Positions 36,180-46,488 of a DNA stretch of 64,000 nucleotides are shown here, piece by piece. The number at the start of each line of letters is the position of its first letter. Positions within the stretch are counted from its first letter, which is position 1. Position numbers and translations under genes: made by a program. The stretch comes from Escallonia rubra (taxonomy: Eukaryota > Streptophyta > Magnoliopsida > Escalloniales > Escalloniaceae): the NCBI GenBank assembly GCA_033065855.1, contig JAVXUO010000663.1, forward strand, positions 1 to 64,000. The letters run 5' to 3'. The notes below the pieces were generated by a model. That model searched no databases and had not been told where the DNA came from. It saw nothing but the letters and a program-made list of their open reading frames with translations.

Positions 36180-36432
36180 TTAAGAATACAATAATCAAAA
36201 TTGAGTCATAATATGTTAGTGTATTGATTAGGTTGAGTTTTAAAATGTTTAAAATTAACTTTTACATTATACAACCCTCATTATTCTTGTAAAAGTAATC
36301 AAAATTTAAAAATAAGGTACCAATCAAAATTCAAATTAATTGTTAGATTACTTTTTTCTAAGTCTCGTAAGTTGTTTCATCTTAATTATAACATTAATTT
36401 TTTCTTCTGATTTGAAAGTATTATTTCCGTTT

Positions 36433-36468
<36 letters not shown>

Positions 36469-37060
36469 GAGTGGTTTTAAAAATACAATAGTTAATATTA
36501 AGTCCTAATAAGTAGTTAGTATAACGATTATGTTGAATTTTAGGATGATTAGAATTAGTTTTTGAGTTACGTAGGGCTTACAGAAAACCTTCATTACTCC
36601 TCCAAAATTAATCGGATATAAAGACAAGGATCCAATCAAATTTTAAATCAGTTATTATATCACGTTTTTATTCTAAATCTCATAAGTTATTTTTTGGGCA
36701 TATGAATTTTAATTTTCATATTAGAAAACACTTTTAAGGACATAGTTGTCAAAATGAAGTCTTAATATATTATGTTAATTAGGTAGAGTTTTAGAATGAT
36801 TAAAATTAATTTTTTCTTCTAAATCTAAAGTATTATTTTTATTTTTTATATATGAGTTTTTATATTCATATTAGAGAGTAGTTCTGAAGATACAATAGTC
36901 AATATTAAGTCCTAATAAGTTAGTATAAGGTTGAGTTTTAGAATGATTAGAATTAGTTTTTGAATTTTAAGGACCTAATTTTCAAAAAGAAGTCTTAATA
37001 GATTAGCATATTGATTAGGTAGAATTTTAGAATGATTAGAATTAGTTTTTAAAATAAATA
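36180..37060. repeat. Diverged direct repeats in AT-rich DNA
   Basis: Variants of 'gttgagttttagaatgatt' followed by 'agaattagttttt' recur near 36230, 36525, 36785, 36932 and 37018. They are often preceded by 'aagtcctaataagttag'. Spacing is irregular (86-300 bp), so this looks like an eroded array. Confidence 0.6.
36435..36464. repeat. (AT)n microsatellite
   Basis: Run of about 15 AT units. Confidence 0.95.
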
Positions 37061-38239
37061 AGACTTACTAATATAGAGGTTAATTAATATTAAAATAAGG
37101 ATATGATGACGTGTCGTATAAAGAAGCAATGATGTGTCGCGTAAAGAAGTTATCAATGCCTTTTTCGCTTCGCTTATTATATATTATATAGATGCTAGGC
37201 ATCCTAAAGAATGTCACAAGTGCCAAAGATCTGAACTGCACGTCATGGACGATGTAGTGTTCAAGAAACAAGGTCCCCTACACCATGGTCGGCTTCAGAG
37301 TGCAAAGGACGGGGGCATGGAAGCAGCGCACTAAAGTAGCACAATGCCAATAAGGGTTGGTTCAACGGTCCCCAGGATCCCAATTTAGGTTTCCCACCTG
37401 GGTTCAAATCCTGCCCGCCGCACTTGTTGGTGGTAAACTTACGTCCTCGCCCTGCATGTGCTCCACACACGGGTCCTTGTGCGCTTCTACCCCGACATAG
37501 GTTTGGGAATCGGGGGCTCAGATGTATGTGGCGGCCTTGTAGGTCCCCGAGGCACAATATGTTACAAAATCGCTCTAGATAAATATGTACAGATAACGAT
37601 AACCAAACAAGAGAACACAAGAAAACTGAGAGAACTCAAATCCACTTTGCACAAGTCAGATTTACAACACTCCCTCACGTGTATCTCTCAATTGTTTTCC
37701 TACTCAAAGAAGGACACTTCTTTCTTGACCTTAAACACAATACAAGACACATTACTTATACTTAAAGATAAGTAGTGATCTTCTCTTTATAACCAATGTG
37801 GGACAAGATGTCTTTATATACTAAGGGCCAAGTTGCAACCTTCTTTGAATAACCAATGTGGGACATAAATACAAGGCCTATATCAACAATATAAACCTAG
37901 AAGCTCTGATACCACTTGTTACGAAATCGCTCTAGATAAATATGTACAGAACACGATAATCAAACAAGAGAACACAAGAAAACTGAGAGAACTCAAATCC
38001 ACTTGTGCAAAGTAGATTTGAGTTCTCTCAGTTTTCTTGTGTTCTCTTGTTTGGTTATTGTGTTCAATACATATTTATCTAGAGTGATTTCGTAACAAGT
38101 GGTATCAAGAGCGTTCCAGGTTTATTTTTGGGCAAAATTGAAATCGATTTTAGAAGATAAATATGTAGAACAACACGACCATGAAACATGCCTGTGACAA
38201 TTCGATGGGAAGAAAAAATTTGGCATATGACAGAGCACG

Positions 38240-40385
38240 ATGAAGGAATTGAGCGGTGCGATAGGGGATGCCAAAGCACACATGAGGAGCGAGCTCGAGG
38301 CACTTGGAGAGCACTTGCAGCAGACTGTCGCAAGTCAGGTGGAGCTAATATTCAATAGATTAGATGACTTGGAGGTAGACAGTCGATTAGCTGTGCTAGA
38401 ACGAAAAGTCGATGTGTTCGCGAAGGAGCTAGATGACTTGATCGAGGAGAGGATCGCCCATTTCACCAAGCGGGAGGTGCAACAGCGCAAGGACCTCAAG
38501 GGACAAGTCACGGAGCTCCAAGAAGAACTAGCTGCTTGTAAGAAGAAGTTCACAAAAGCTATGAGGCAGGGGTGTATCGCGGTGTAGTGCCAAGGCAAAA
38601 GAAAAATGTCAGAGCCGAGATCGTACGATGGAACGAGAGAGGCGAGGCAGGTGGATAACTTTTTTTGGTACTTGGAGCGGTACTTTGAAGCCCTCGACAT
38701 CGATGACGAGGAAAAGAAGGTGTAGCGGACTGTCGCAAGTCAGTTAGAGCTAATCTTTAATAGATTAGATGACTTGGAGGTAGACAGTCGATTAACTGTG
38801 CTGGAACAAAAAGTTGATGTGTTCGCAGAGGAGCTAGATGAGTTGATCGAGGAGAGGGTCGCCCATTTCACCAAGTGGGAGGTCCAACGGCACAAGGATC
38901 TCAAGGGACAAGTCACGGAGCTCCAAAAAGAACTAGCTGCTTGTAAGAAGGAGCTTACAAGAGGTATAAGGCATGGGTGTATCGCGGTGCAGCCAAGGCA
39001 AAAGTAAATGCCAGATCCGAGATCGTACGATGGAGCAAGAGAGGCGAGGCAGGTGGATAACTTCTTTTGGCAATTGGAGTGGTACTTTGAAACCCTTGAC
39101 ACCGACGACGACGAGGAAAAGGTGCATACATCGGTCATGTACCTTACGGATACAACTGCCTCATGGTGGAGGCGTCGCTATACGGATGGGTGCGACGTCA
39201 AAATGTGGGAGAAGTTCAAGTGAGAACTACAAAGGCAATTCTATCCACATAGCGTTGATGATAAACCTTCAACGACTGAGGCAGAAGGGAGCATCCACGA
39301 GTATGTGAAAGAGTACTTGGCTTTGATGTTCAAAATACTGGAGATGTCTGAGAGGCAGTGACTATGCTTCTTCATTGACGGGTTGCAGCAGTGGGTTGCC
39401 ACAACAGAGTTACGGCGAAGGGAACCTCACGACTTGGCTTTCGCCATGGTGATTGTCGAGAGGTTGGAAGACTTCAAGCAAGGTGAGAGGTCGAGATCTC
39501 CAAGGTACGAGCGTACCAAAAATGAGAGAGACGGTAGGTTGAAGAGTGGCTTACCCAATGCAACCGATTATGAGCGGAGTGAAGACAAGGTACGTCACCG
39601 CCATCATAAGGAGAAGAAGAAGCACGAGGGAAGTCGCAAGCAGGGTGACTCTTGTGACCATAAGGCTCATGTGGGGCCTAGAGGAGGATGCTTCTACTGT
39701 ACAGGTCCGCATTACCAGAAGGGATTACCCACACAAGGCCAAGATGATTGCGTTCCTCGAGAAGCACAAAGGCAGTAAATGGAACTTTTCCAACAACGAT
39801 GAGGAGGCACACATGGGGGCATTGCAGATGGTCAATGTGTACGTGCAAAAGTTGAAGGAAGAAATTGCCAAGAAGAAGAAGAGCAAGAAGAAACGAGGCT
39901 TGTTCTACGCAACGGTGGATGTTACCGGGAAGACTCAAGAAGCGCTTATGGATACCGGGGCCACCCACAACTTCATGAGTCTGAGGGTTACCGAGTGGCT
40001 TGGGCTAAAACCAACTAAGGACGGGAGTTGGTTCACGGCCGTGAATGCCGATGAACGACCGACGAAGGGAGTAGTCAAGAACGTTTATTTGAGGATCGAC
40101 AGATGGACAGGGAAAGCCAACTTCAACATCATCGACATGGATGAGCTTAGGGTGGTGCTTGGAATGGACTTCATGGAGAATTCGAGAACTACGCTCAATC
40201 CATATTGCGGGGTGATGATGATGGCGGGTAAAGAAGGCCAACCTGAGTGGATGATCCCGTTGATGTCCAAGGATGGGGCTGACGCACGTAAGGGGATTAC
40301 TGTGTTACAGCTGGACAAGGGATCGACGTTATGCTACGGTGAGCGAAAGATGAGGCCAATGACAGCGCAACTGATATGCTCATGA
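38240..40385 (+). pseudogene. Gypsy-type gag and protease region (fossil)
   Basis: Includes a Gln/Glu/Lys-rich predicted coiled coil that occurs twice in tandem, roughly 395 bp apart. A Ty3/gypsy-type gag segment follows (motif SWWRRRY), then a degenerate zinc knuckle and an aspartic protease with the active-site motif DTGATHNF and a downstream LGMDF. Polymerase domains are absent. The region is broken. Confidence 0.75.
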
Positions 40386-40734
40386 AGACAGTCGCGACAG
40401 TTAAGTTCAAGCATTGCTTGAGCTTGATTCATCTTTTTTTTTGCTGAGTTCAAGGTGGAGTGCATCCCTACCTTTAAAGAGGATGCAAGGTGGAGTACAT
40501 GAAGAAGGTACTGAAGGCATATTACACTTTCCTTATAGAGTGGTTTGTTAATACAAGCCAAGGTGGAGATTGTTGATATATGTCTTGTATTTATGTTCCA
40601 CATTGGTTATTCAAAGAAGGTTGCAACTTGGCCCTTAGTATATAAAGACATCTTGTCCCACATTGGTTATAAAGTGAAGATCACTGCTTATCTCTAAGTA
40701 TAAGTAATGTGTCTTGTATTGTGTTTCAGGTCAA

Positions 40735-41005
40735 GAAAGAAGAGTCCTTCTTTGAGTAGGCAAAAGGTCATGAAGAGAGAAGAGTCTTTCTTTGAGTAGG
40801 AAAACAAGAAAGAAGAGTCCTTCTCTGAGTAAGTAAACAAGAGAGAAGAGTCCTTCTTTGAGTAGGCAAATGTAAGAGAGGAGAGTCTTTCTTTGAGTAG
40901 GAAAGAAAGAAAGAAGAGTCCTTCTCTGAGTAGGCAAGCAAGAGAGGAGAGTCTTTCTTTGAGTAGGAAAGTAAGAGAGAAGAGTCATTCTTTGAGTAGG
41001 AGGGA
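40735..41005. repeat. Minisatellite inside the 3' LTR of the gypsy-type element
   Basis: About nine units of roughly 28-32 bp built on 'agaagagtccttctttgagt'. The matching part of the LTR at 37560-37888 has a single unit, which explains most of the length difference (546 against 329 bp). Confidence 0.85.
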
Positions 41006-41200
41006 GTATTGTAAATCTGACTTGTGCAAAGTAGATTTGAGTTCTCTCAGTTTTCTTGTGTTCTCTTGTTTGGTTATTGTGTTCAATACATATTTATCTA
41101 GAGTGATTTCGTAACACAATACTCCATGCCGGTTGGATTAGAGTCTTACGGTTCAGCTTTTTGAGTACAAAAAAAAAAAAAAAACTAAAGTAGCACAATG

Positions 41201-41904
41201 AATGAAGCGAGGAAAAAGGGCATGGAAGAAGACCATGGCCATGACAATGCCTGTATCGACTACCCACATTGGCCCATCCATGGTCGCAACCTCATCCTTT
41301 TCGGGCCTTGGTCGTTTTCTGCATTTTTTGGCCTTCGCGCTCGCGGTGGGTGGCATGTTTCAATTAACCTTGTTGACTATGCTGACACTTTGAACGTTGA
41401 ACTTAGTGATGTGTCAAGTAATTAGTGGGTCCTAAACATAGCCACGTCTACGTTACCAAAATGGGCTAACAACATGCTGCAAATGTGTTTCAAATTTGAT
41501 TATTTAAATATGGAAACAAAATAAAGTTTATTTTTCATAATATACAATGGTTTTATTCTTTGAACATTTTTTTTAAATGAATTTAAAGATTCATCAACTT
41601 AGGTTCATATATTCTCCTTGGATAAGATTTACCTATATTTAAGTTTATTATTCTTTAAAAATTCATGTTGAATTGGTATGATTTAAAGGATTTAATAAGG
41701 TTCAAAGAACATATACTTCTTTACTACTATTTAAAAAGGTAGAGGGTTGAAAGTTCATAACAAGAAGAGACACCATCTTCGCTTAAGAGAAAAAAAAAAA
41801 AATACTTGAACTAAAAAGTTTGTTTCAAACTTATGCTTTGATCGAACGGAGGTAGCTACACAATTTATTGAAGAAAAGTAGAACGTTTTTTGATGAACAA
41901 TGAA
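41201..41904. other. Intergenic, one weak open frame
   Basis: A 75-codon frame at 41198-41425 begins in the SINE target duplication and matches nothing I recognise. The rest is AT-rich and non-coding. Confidence 0.4.
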
Positions 41905-43379
41905 GGGTCAAATACACGTAGGTACCCTAAAACTACCACAAAGTCTCAATTGAGGGTCCCAAAGTTTAATTTTTACACATAAGGGCCTGTAACTCCAAAT
42001 TTGCAACAAGTAAGGGCATCCGTCTAAATTCCTAACGGTTCGGCCCTTTCCGTCAGGGGCATTTTTGGGAACTCATATTTAATTTTTTATTATAAAATCC
42101 CTTGATTTTTAAAACCCTACACGGGCAGGCCCATGCCTGCACAACCATGGCAAAACCCCCGGAGTCACTGGCGTCACAAGTGCCGCCGCAGGAGGTCTGA
42201 AGTCAACTGTCGTCACAAGTTTCTACAGTGCCCGGAGTCGGTCGCGCCGCCACAACCGGCAGCATCGCACAACCATCATCAAGGTCGAAACCTCTACAGA
42301 ATTGCCGCCACCGCGTGTGACAGATTCAACTGTCGTCGCAATCAAAGAAGGAAAAAGTTTCGTAAGTGGTGGTGTCGACATCCAGACAACAGCAGTGCCG
42401 CCATTATTTTGGCCATGTTTGAAACCACGACATGATTGCCACCGATCTATCACAGAAGACCCACGGTCGGTGGTCGTTGTACCGCTGCCCCTACGGCCTA
42501 CTGTCACAGAAATCAGAAAAGAAGACACGACACCACCGTAACCGCTTACGCCAACCCACACAACCACCGTCAGCGCTGGCACCGTACAACCCTCGCTGTT
42601 CAAAGTTCGCAACACCGTAACCAACGGCGACGGCGCCATCTTGCCGCCGAAGCAATAATCGCAACACCGCAACCATGAACCGTTGGCCATCGCCGTGAAG
42701 GGGCCGAAGCAGATACAACATCTCAAAAAAAAAGAGAGATAGAGAATTGAAGATGCAACAGCGCCACCATCGGACTCGCGCCGTCACCACTGTGACCAGC
42801 GATAACGTCGCCGTTGTCCACCACAACTGAGGGAGCAGGCAATCAACGGTGGGCCATCAAATCCGGTCTACCTGCATAGCGCCGGCTAGGTCTGTGTGCG
42901 GCTCCACCGCATGATCCGATTGATGCCTCTTCCATCCGTAGCCGGATAGGCGATCTCCTCTCCGGCCAGATCGGGGCACTAGCCGATGTCATCACCACCG
43001 AGACGGGCAGTGCCCTCGCCGCCGTGCCAATAAGGCCACCAGCTGTCCCCGATCTACTTCCAAAGGCCATGGATTGGGGTTTTGGTGGTTGAATTGAAAT
43101 CAGTTGTCTCCATATTTGGTATGAGTGAAACAATGCCAATTTTAGGGTTCCAAATATTAATAGATTAGGGTTCTAAAAATCAAGGGATTTTACAATAAAA
43201 ATTAAATATGAGTTTCTAAAAATGCCCTTGACGGAAAGGGCTAAACCGTTAGGAATTTAAACGGATGCCCTTACTTGTTGCAAATTTGGAGTTACAGGCC
43301 CTTATGTGTAAAAATTAAACTTTGGAACCCTCAATTGAGACTTTGTAGTAGTTTCAGGGTACCTACGTGTATTTGACCC
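41905..43379. mobile_element. Non-autonomous MULE, family 1 copy B
   Basis: The ends match copy A at 33465 (gggtcaaatacacgtaggta and its inverse), with inverted arms of about 215 bp (41905-42118 and 43163-43379). The perfect 9-bp duplication aacaatgaa lies on both sides (41896-41904 and 43380-43388). The interior (about 42120-43160) is GC-rich with open frames on both strands, lacks transposase, and shows no visible similarity to copy A's interior. This favours separately captured host fragments. Confidence 0.9.
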
Positions 43380-43388
43380 AACAATGAA

Positions 43389-44304
43389 TTTGAGCTTGGT
43401 TGAATCCCGTAGATAGAGCTACCAAAGTAGTCTTCCGTTCGCACATGAGAGAGGCTTCAACTATCTTCAAAAAGTATTTACGTGCCTCTAAGCCTTGATT
43501 CCTTCAATATTTTAATACGGATATTATTGTTTATTACTTCTAAATTTTACGTGCTGCACAACATAGTTTTACCAAAAAAGTATCTCCACTGATTCTGTAG
43601 TTTTTTTTTACACTTTATATGGCCCGTCGGTATGGGAATTCAAATTTGGGATCTTAGTTATATTCCTCAAGACTCTTTGCCACTCCACCACCCCTTGAGG
43701 TTACTGATTCTGTAGTTATCATTAAGAAATTACAAATATTGCATGCTACTAAAATTTTTAGAACCGTCGCTGACAACCGTGGGATGAAGTTGCTCTAATC
43801 AAGTTGAGGTCACGAGACATTAGCTGTTTGGCCTATCAATAAGACATCATCTTAGCTTAGGGATTGTCAAGAAAGCCTTTCCAAAGCATATGTTTTGACG
43901 ACCACCCCCCAACCCCTCTCCCCACACGCTCATACAAAAATTATAAAGGCAACAAGCTCATTTTGTGTTGGCCACTTGGGGGCTTAGTTCGATAAATTGC
44001 TGCTTGCTACAGCGTCAAGTAATGGAATTATCCCATCTGTTCAGCGTCTGGACGCAACTTAGACAGATAAACTATTAGAGCATCAAATGGCATGTAGTTC
44101 ATATATATATATGCACTATAGTTTTTGAGTTAATAATCCCCCTCCCCAAGCCAAAAAGAAAAGGTTCATCCTAAGCTGCCAATATGTGTATGGCATTACG
44201 TGCTTGTCTCTCTCACGAGAAAGTCCGTTTAAGGTCTTCAAAGTTCAATCAAAGAGCGCTTAAGGAAAATTGTTTGGGAAATAAAAGTAGAAGAGAAAGG
44301 AGGA
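43389..44304. promoter_or_regulatory. Upstream region of the SABATH gene
   Basis: No gene. It must hold the promoter of the gene at 44305. A (TA)n run lies at about 44102-44112, but no TATA box or transcription start can be assigned with confidence. Confidence 0.35.
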
Positions 44305-46380
44305 ATGGAGGAGGCTATTGCAATGAATGGTGGAGATGGCCCCAACAGCTACACCCAAAATTCCAAGTTTCAGGTCTCTCTTTCTTTTTCTCCTCGACTG
44401 CTTATACTTTCCCAGAATTCCTTTAACTATCTGATCGTCTTTTTTGAATTCAAGGACTCTATTTGCTGATCTTTCTGTCCAAATACATATACTAGTACGA
44501 CATCTAGGAGCATGATCTGTTGAATGCATCAAACATAAGCGAAAACTAGAATCCAAGCCTTGTTGTGCTTACTAATAGTCACCGAAAAGTTCAGTAGCGA
44601 CAAAATGCCAACTTTTCAACGTCAACCTGTGCAAAAGTACATGAATGTGTTAATGAGATGTTCTGTAATAATGACTAATATTCTTATACAGAATACCTTT
44701 CTCTGCCACTGCCTACCAAGAAGATTTCTAGATACCATTCCCGTATGAACCACACTCATTCAGGTTCATGTATGAAAGTCCTAATCATATGTAATTTGAT
44801 CACAGGAACAAGGATCAGACCGGGCAAAGGCCCTCTTAAGCAATAGCATTCAAGAATTTCTAGACATTCAAGAAAGTTTACAAGTGTTTTCCATAGCTGA
44901 TCTCGGATGTTCAGTTGGTCCTAACACATTTTCATGTGTCCAAACCATAACAAAAGCAGTGCGGCTCAAATACAAAGCTCATAGCCCCAAATTGGAAGTA
45001 CCCGAGTTCCATGTATTCTTTAACGACAATGTCACAAACGACTTCAACACACTATTTAAGGCTCTTCCTGTTGACAGGCATTACATGGCAGCCGGAGTCC
45101 CAGGCTCTTTCTATGGTAGACTTTTCCCTAAGGCTTCGATGAACTTCATACACTCTTCTTACTCTCTTCATTGGCTGACAAAAGTTCCTGAGGAAGTTCT
45201 AGAAGAGGCGTCACCTGCATGCAATAAAGGGAGAATTACTTATGTGCTAAGTTCTTGTGAAGTTGTGAAGGCTTTTACGTCTCAATTTCTGAGTGACATG
45301 GAGGCTTTTTTTAGTGCAAGGTCACTTGAGATGGAAAGATGTGGATTGATGGCACTTCTGATTCCGTGCCGGCCAGAAGGAACCCTACCTTCGGATTCCA
45401 TTTTTTGCCAGTTCTTTGAATGTCTGTCAGGTGCACTAAAAGATCTGGTTAAAGAGGTAAGTTAAGAAGTATCGTGGTCTAATCTCGGTTATAATTTTCT
45501 TCATTTAAGTACTCTCTTAACATTTCAACTATCTAATGAGCGTTGAGGGCGTGAATATTGCATGTCTTTGAGCGTTGAGGGCATAAATATTTGCTCACTC
45601 CACAATAATGATGATAATCACTAGCTGGTTTGACTACACGATAATGTATGATTAGCAAAGCGAAGAGCCTTGGGAATGCAGCTGCGTTAAAACTTGGTAG
45701 GGAGAGCTTTGCCGCCCATGTGGTCCTGCCCGGCTCAAACCCGGATTAGTTGGCTCCCAATGTGGTGTCCGGAAACCGGGTGGTCTAACCAAAAAAAAAA
45801 TGTATGATTAGCGAACCAAATTGGCAAGTTTGATTAAATAAATCACAATTCATTATACTGAAAAGTATTATTTTATGTCCTCTCATAAGGTTTAGTTATG
45901 CAAAATTGTACCACATATGTCAACTGTTTTTGGTTGTGGCTAGGTTATTATAGGATAATTAACTTAGTTTTTTTTAGTTTTTTTCCTGAATTTTCTCGTT
46001 CGGAACTATGTTTGATTCTGGAATTGCAGGGTCTGGTAACTAAAGCACTCGTGGACTCGTTCAATCTGCCCATCTACATCCCAGATGCCTCTGAACTGAA
46101 AAAGGCGATCACAAGCAATAAGCATCTGGAGCTCCTAAAGATGGAAGAAGTTTATTTTCCACCAATGCTTACTAGTCCTGAAGAGGTTCTAGCTTGCAGT
46201 CGGCACGTAAGAGCAGCCATGGAAGGCATCTTGTGCAATCACTTTGGATCTCAAATCATGGATCAACTCTTTGAGAAGTACTCAGAGAAGCTTGAAGAAT
46301 TCTCCAAGATGCCTCACTTTATTCGCGTTAAAAACTTGGAAAATTTGTTTGTACTGGTCAAGCGAAATAGCCTTGCCTGA
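44305..46380 (+). CDS. SABATH-family carboxyl methyltransferase
   Basis: Three exons, 44305-44373, 44806-45456 and 46030-46380, all joined at phase 0, encode 356 residues, the usual family length. The enzyme would move a methyl group from S-adenosylmethionine to the carboxyl of a small acid in the cytosol. Visible features: MNGGDGPNSYTQNSKFQ at residues 7-23, whose last Gln matches the carboxyl-binding Gln of salicylate methyltransferase; the SAM-binding DLGCSVGPNT at 55-64; the NDFNTLF block at 101-107; GVPGSFYGRLFP at 120-131; and SYSLHW with the substrate-contacting Trp at 146. The 'FNDxxxNDFNTLFK' form resembles the farnesoic/loganic acid methyltransferase-like branch more than true salicylate methyltransferases; the substrate cannot be read from sequence. 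The first intron after SKFQ is the typical family position. No defects seen. A decayed paralogue lies at 26368-27295. Confidence 0.92.
45657..45798 (+). mobile_element. Short SINE in SABATH intron 2
   Basis: A 142-bp insertion ending in a poly-A run, flanked by the 14-bp duplication aatgtatgattagc (45643-45656 and 45799-45812). It has an A-box-like 'tggtagggagag' and a B-box-like 'ggctcaaaccc', so it is tRNA-derived and probably of the Au-SINE type. It differs from the SINE at 37347. Confidence 0.8.
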
Positions 46381-46488
46381 GTCAAGTGCAGTCAAAGGAT
46401 TATTCCTTTTACATTACCTAACATTGTGGAAGTTTCGTTGTACAAATTTCCATTACTTGCTGTTAGTTTTCATCTTAAAGGTAAAAAG

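Larger units (their letters stand above)
34877..37329. other. AT-rich intergenic stretch
   Basis: No gene recognised. The part from about 36180 holds diverged repeats, listed separately. Confidence 0.6.
37560..41116. mobile_element. Head-to-head (inverted) gypsy-type LTR element
   Basis: Both outer ends are the same LTR terminus in opposite orientation, and the whole is flanked by the 5-bp duplication caata (37555-37559 and 41117-41121). Parts in order: an inverted LTR (37560-37888); an inverted primer-binding region for initiator tRNA-Met (37889-37916); an inverted partial LTR (37917-about 38000) meeting a direct partial LTR (about 38001-38097) in a palindrome; a primer-binding site (tggtatcaagagc, from 38100); a gag and protease region; and a direct 3' LTR (40571-41116). 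No reverse transcriptase, RNase H or integrase was seen, so it is non-autonomous as well as rearranged. It is broken, with at least several breaks. Target duplication and LTR similarity suggest it is fairly recent. Confidence 0.85.
37347..41183 (+). mobile_element. tRNA-derived SINE, split by a later LTR-element insertion
   Basis: The SINE body is about 275 bp in two parts, 37347-37559 and 41122-41183. It has a polymerase III A box (tggttcaacgg, near 37360) and B box (ggttcaaatcc, near 37402), and ends in a poly-A run. The 17-bp duplication actaaagtagcacaatg lies on both outer sides (37330-37346 and 41184-41200). The two parts meet at the 5-bp caata duplicated by the inserted element, so the SINE is the older of the pair. 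Confidence 0.88.

Noticed and set aside
37347-37420. Functional tRNA gene
   Set aside because: A and B boxes are present but no acceptor or anticodon stem pairs properly, and the unit ends in poly-A with a target duplication, so it is a SINE.
42223-42826. 167- and 111-codon minus-strand frames in MULE copy B
   Set aside because: Overlapping frames are open on both strands and none has a known domain; kept as a capture hypothesis, not as genes.
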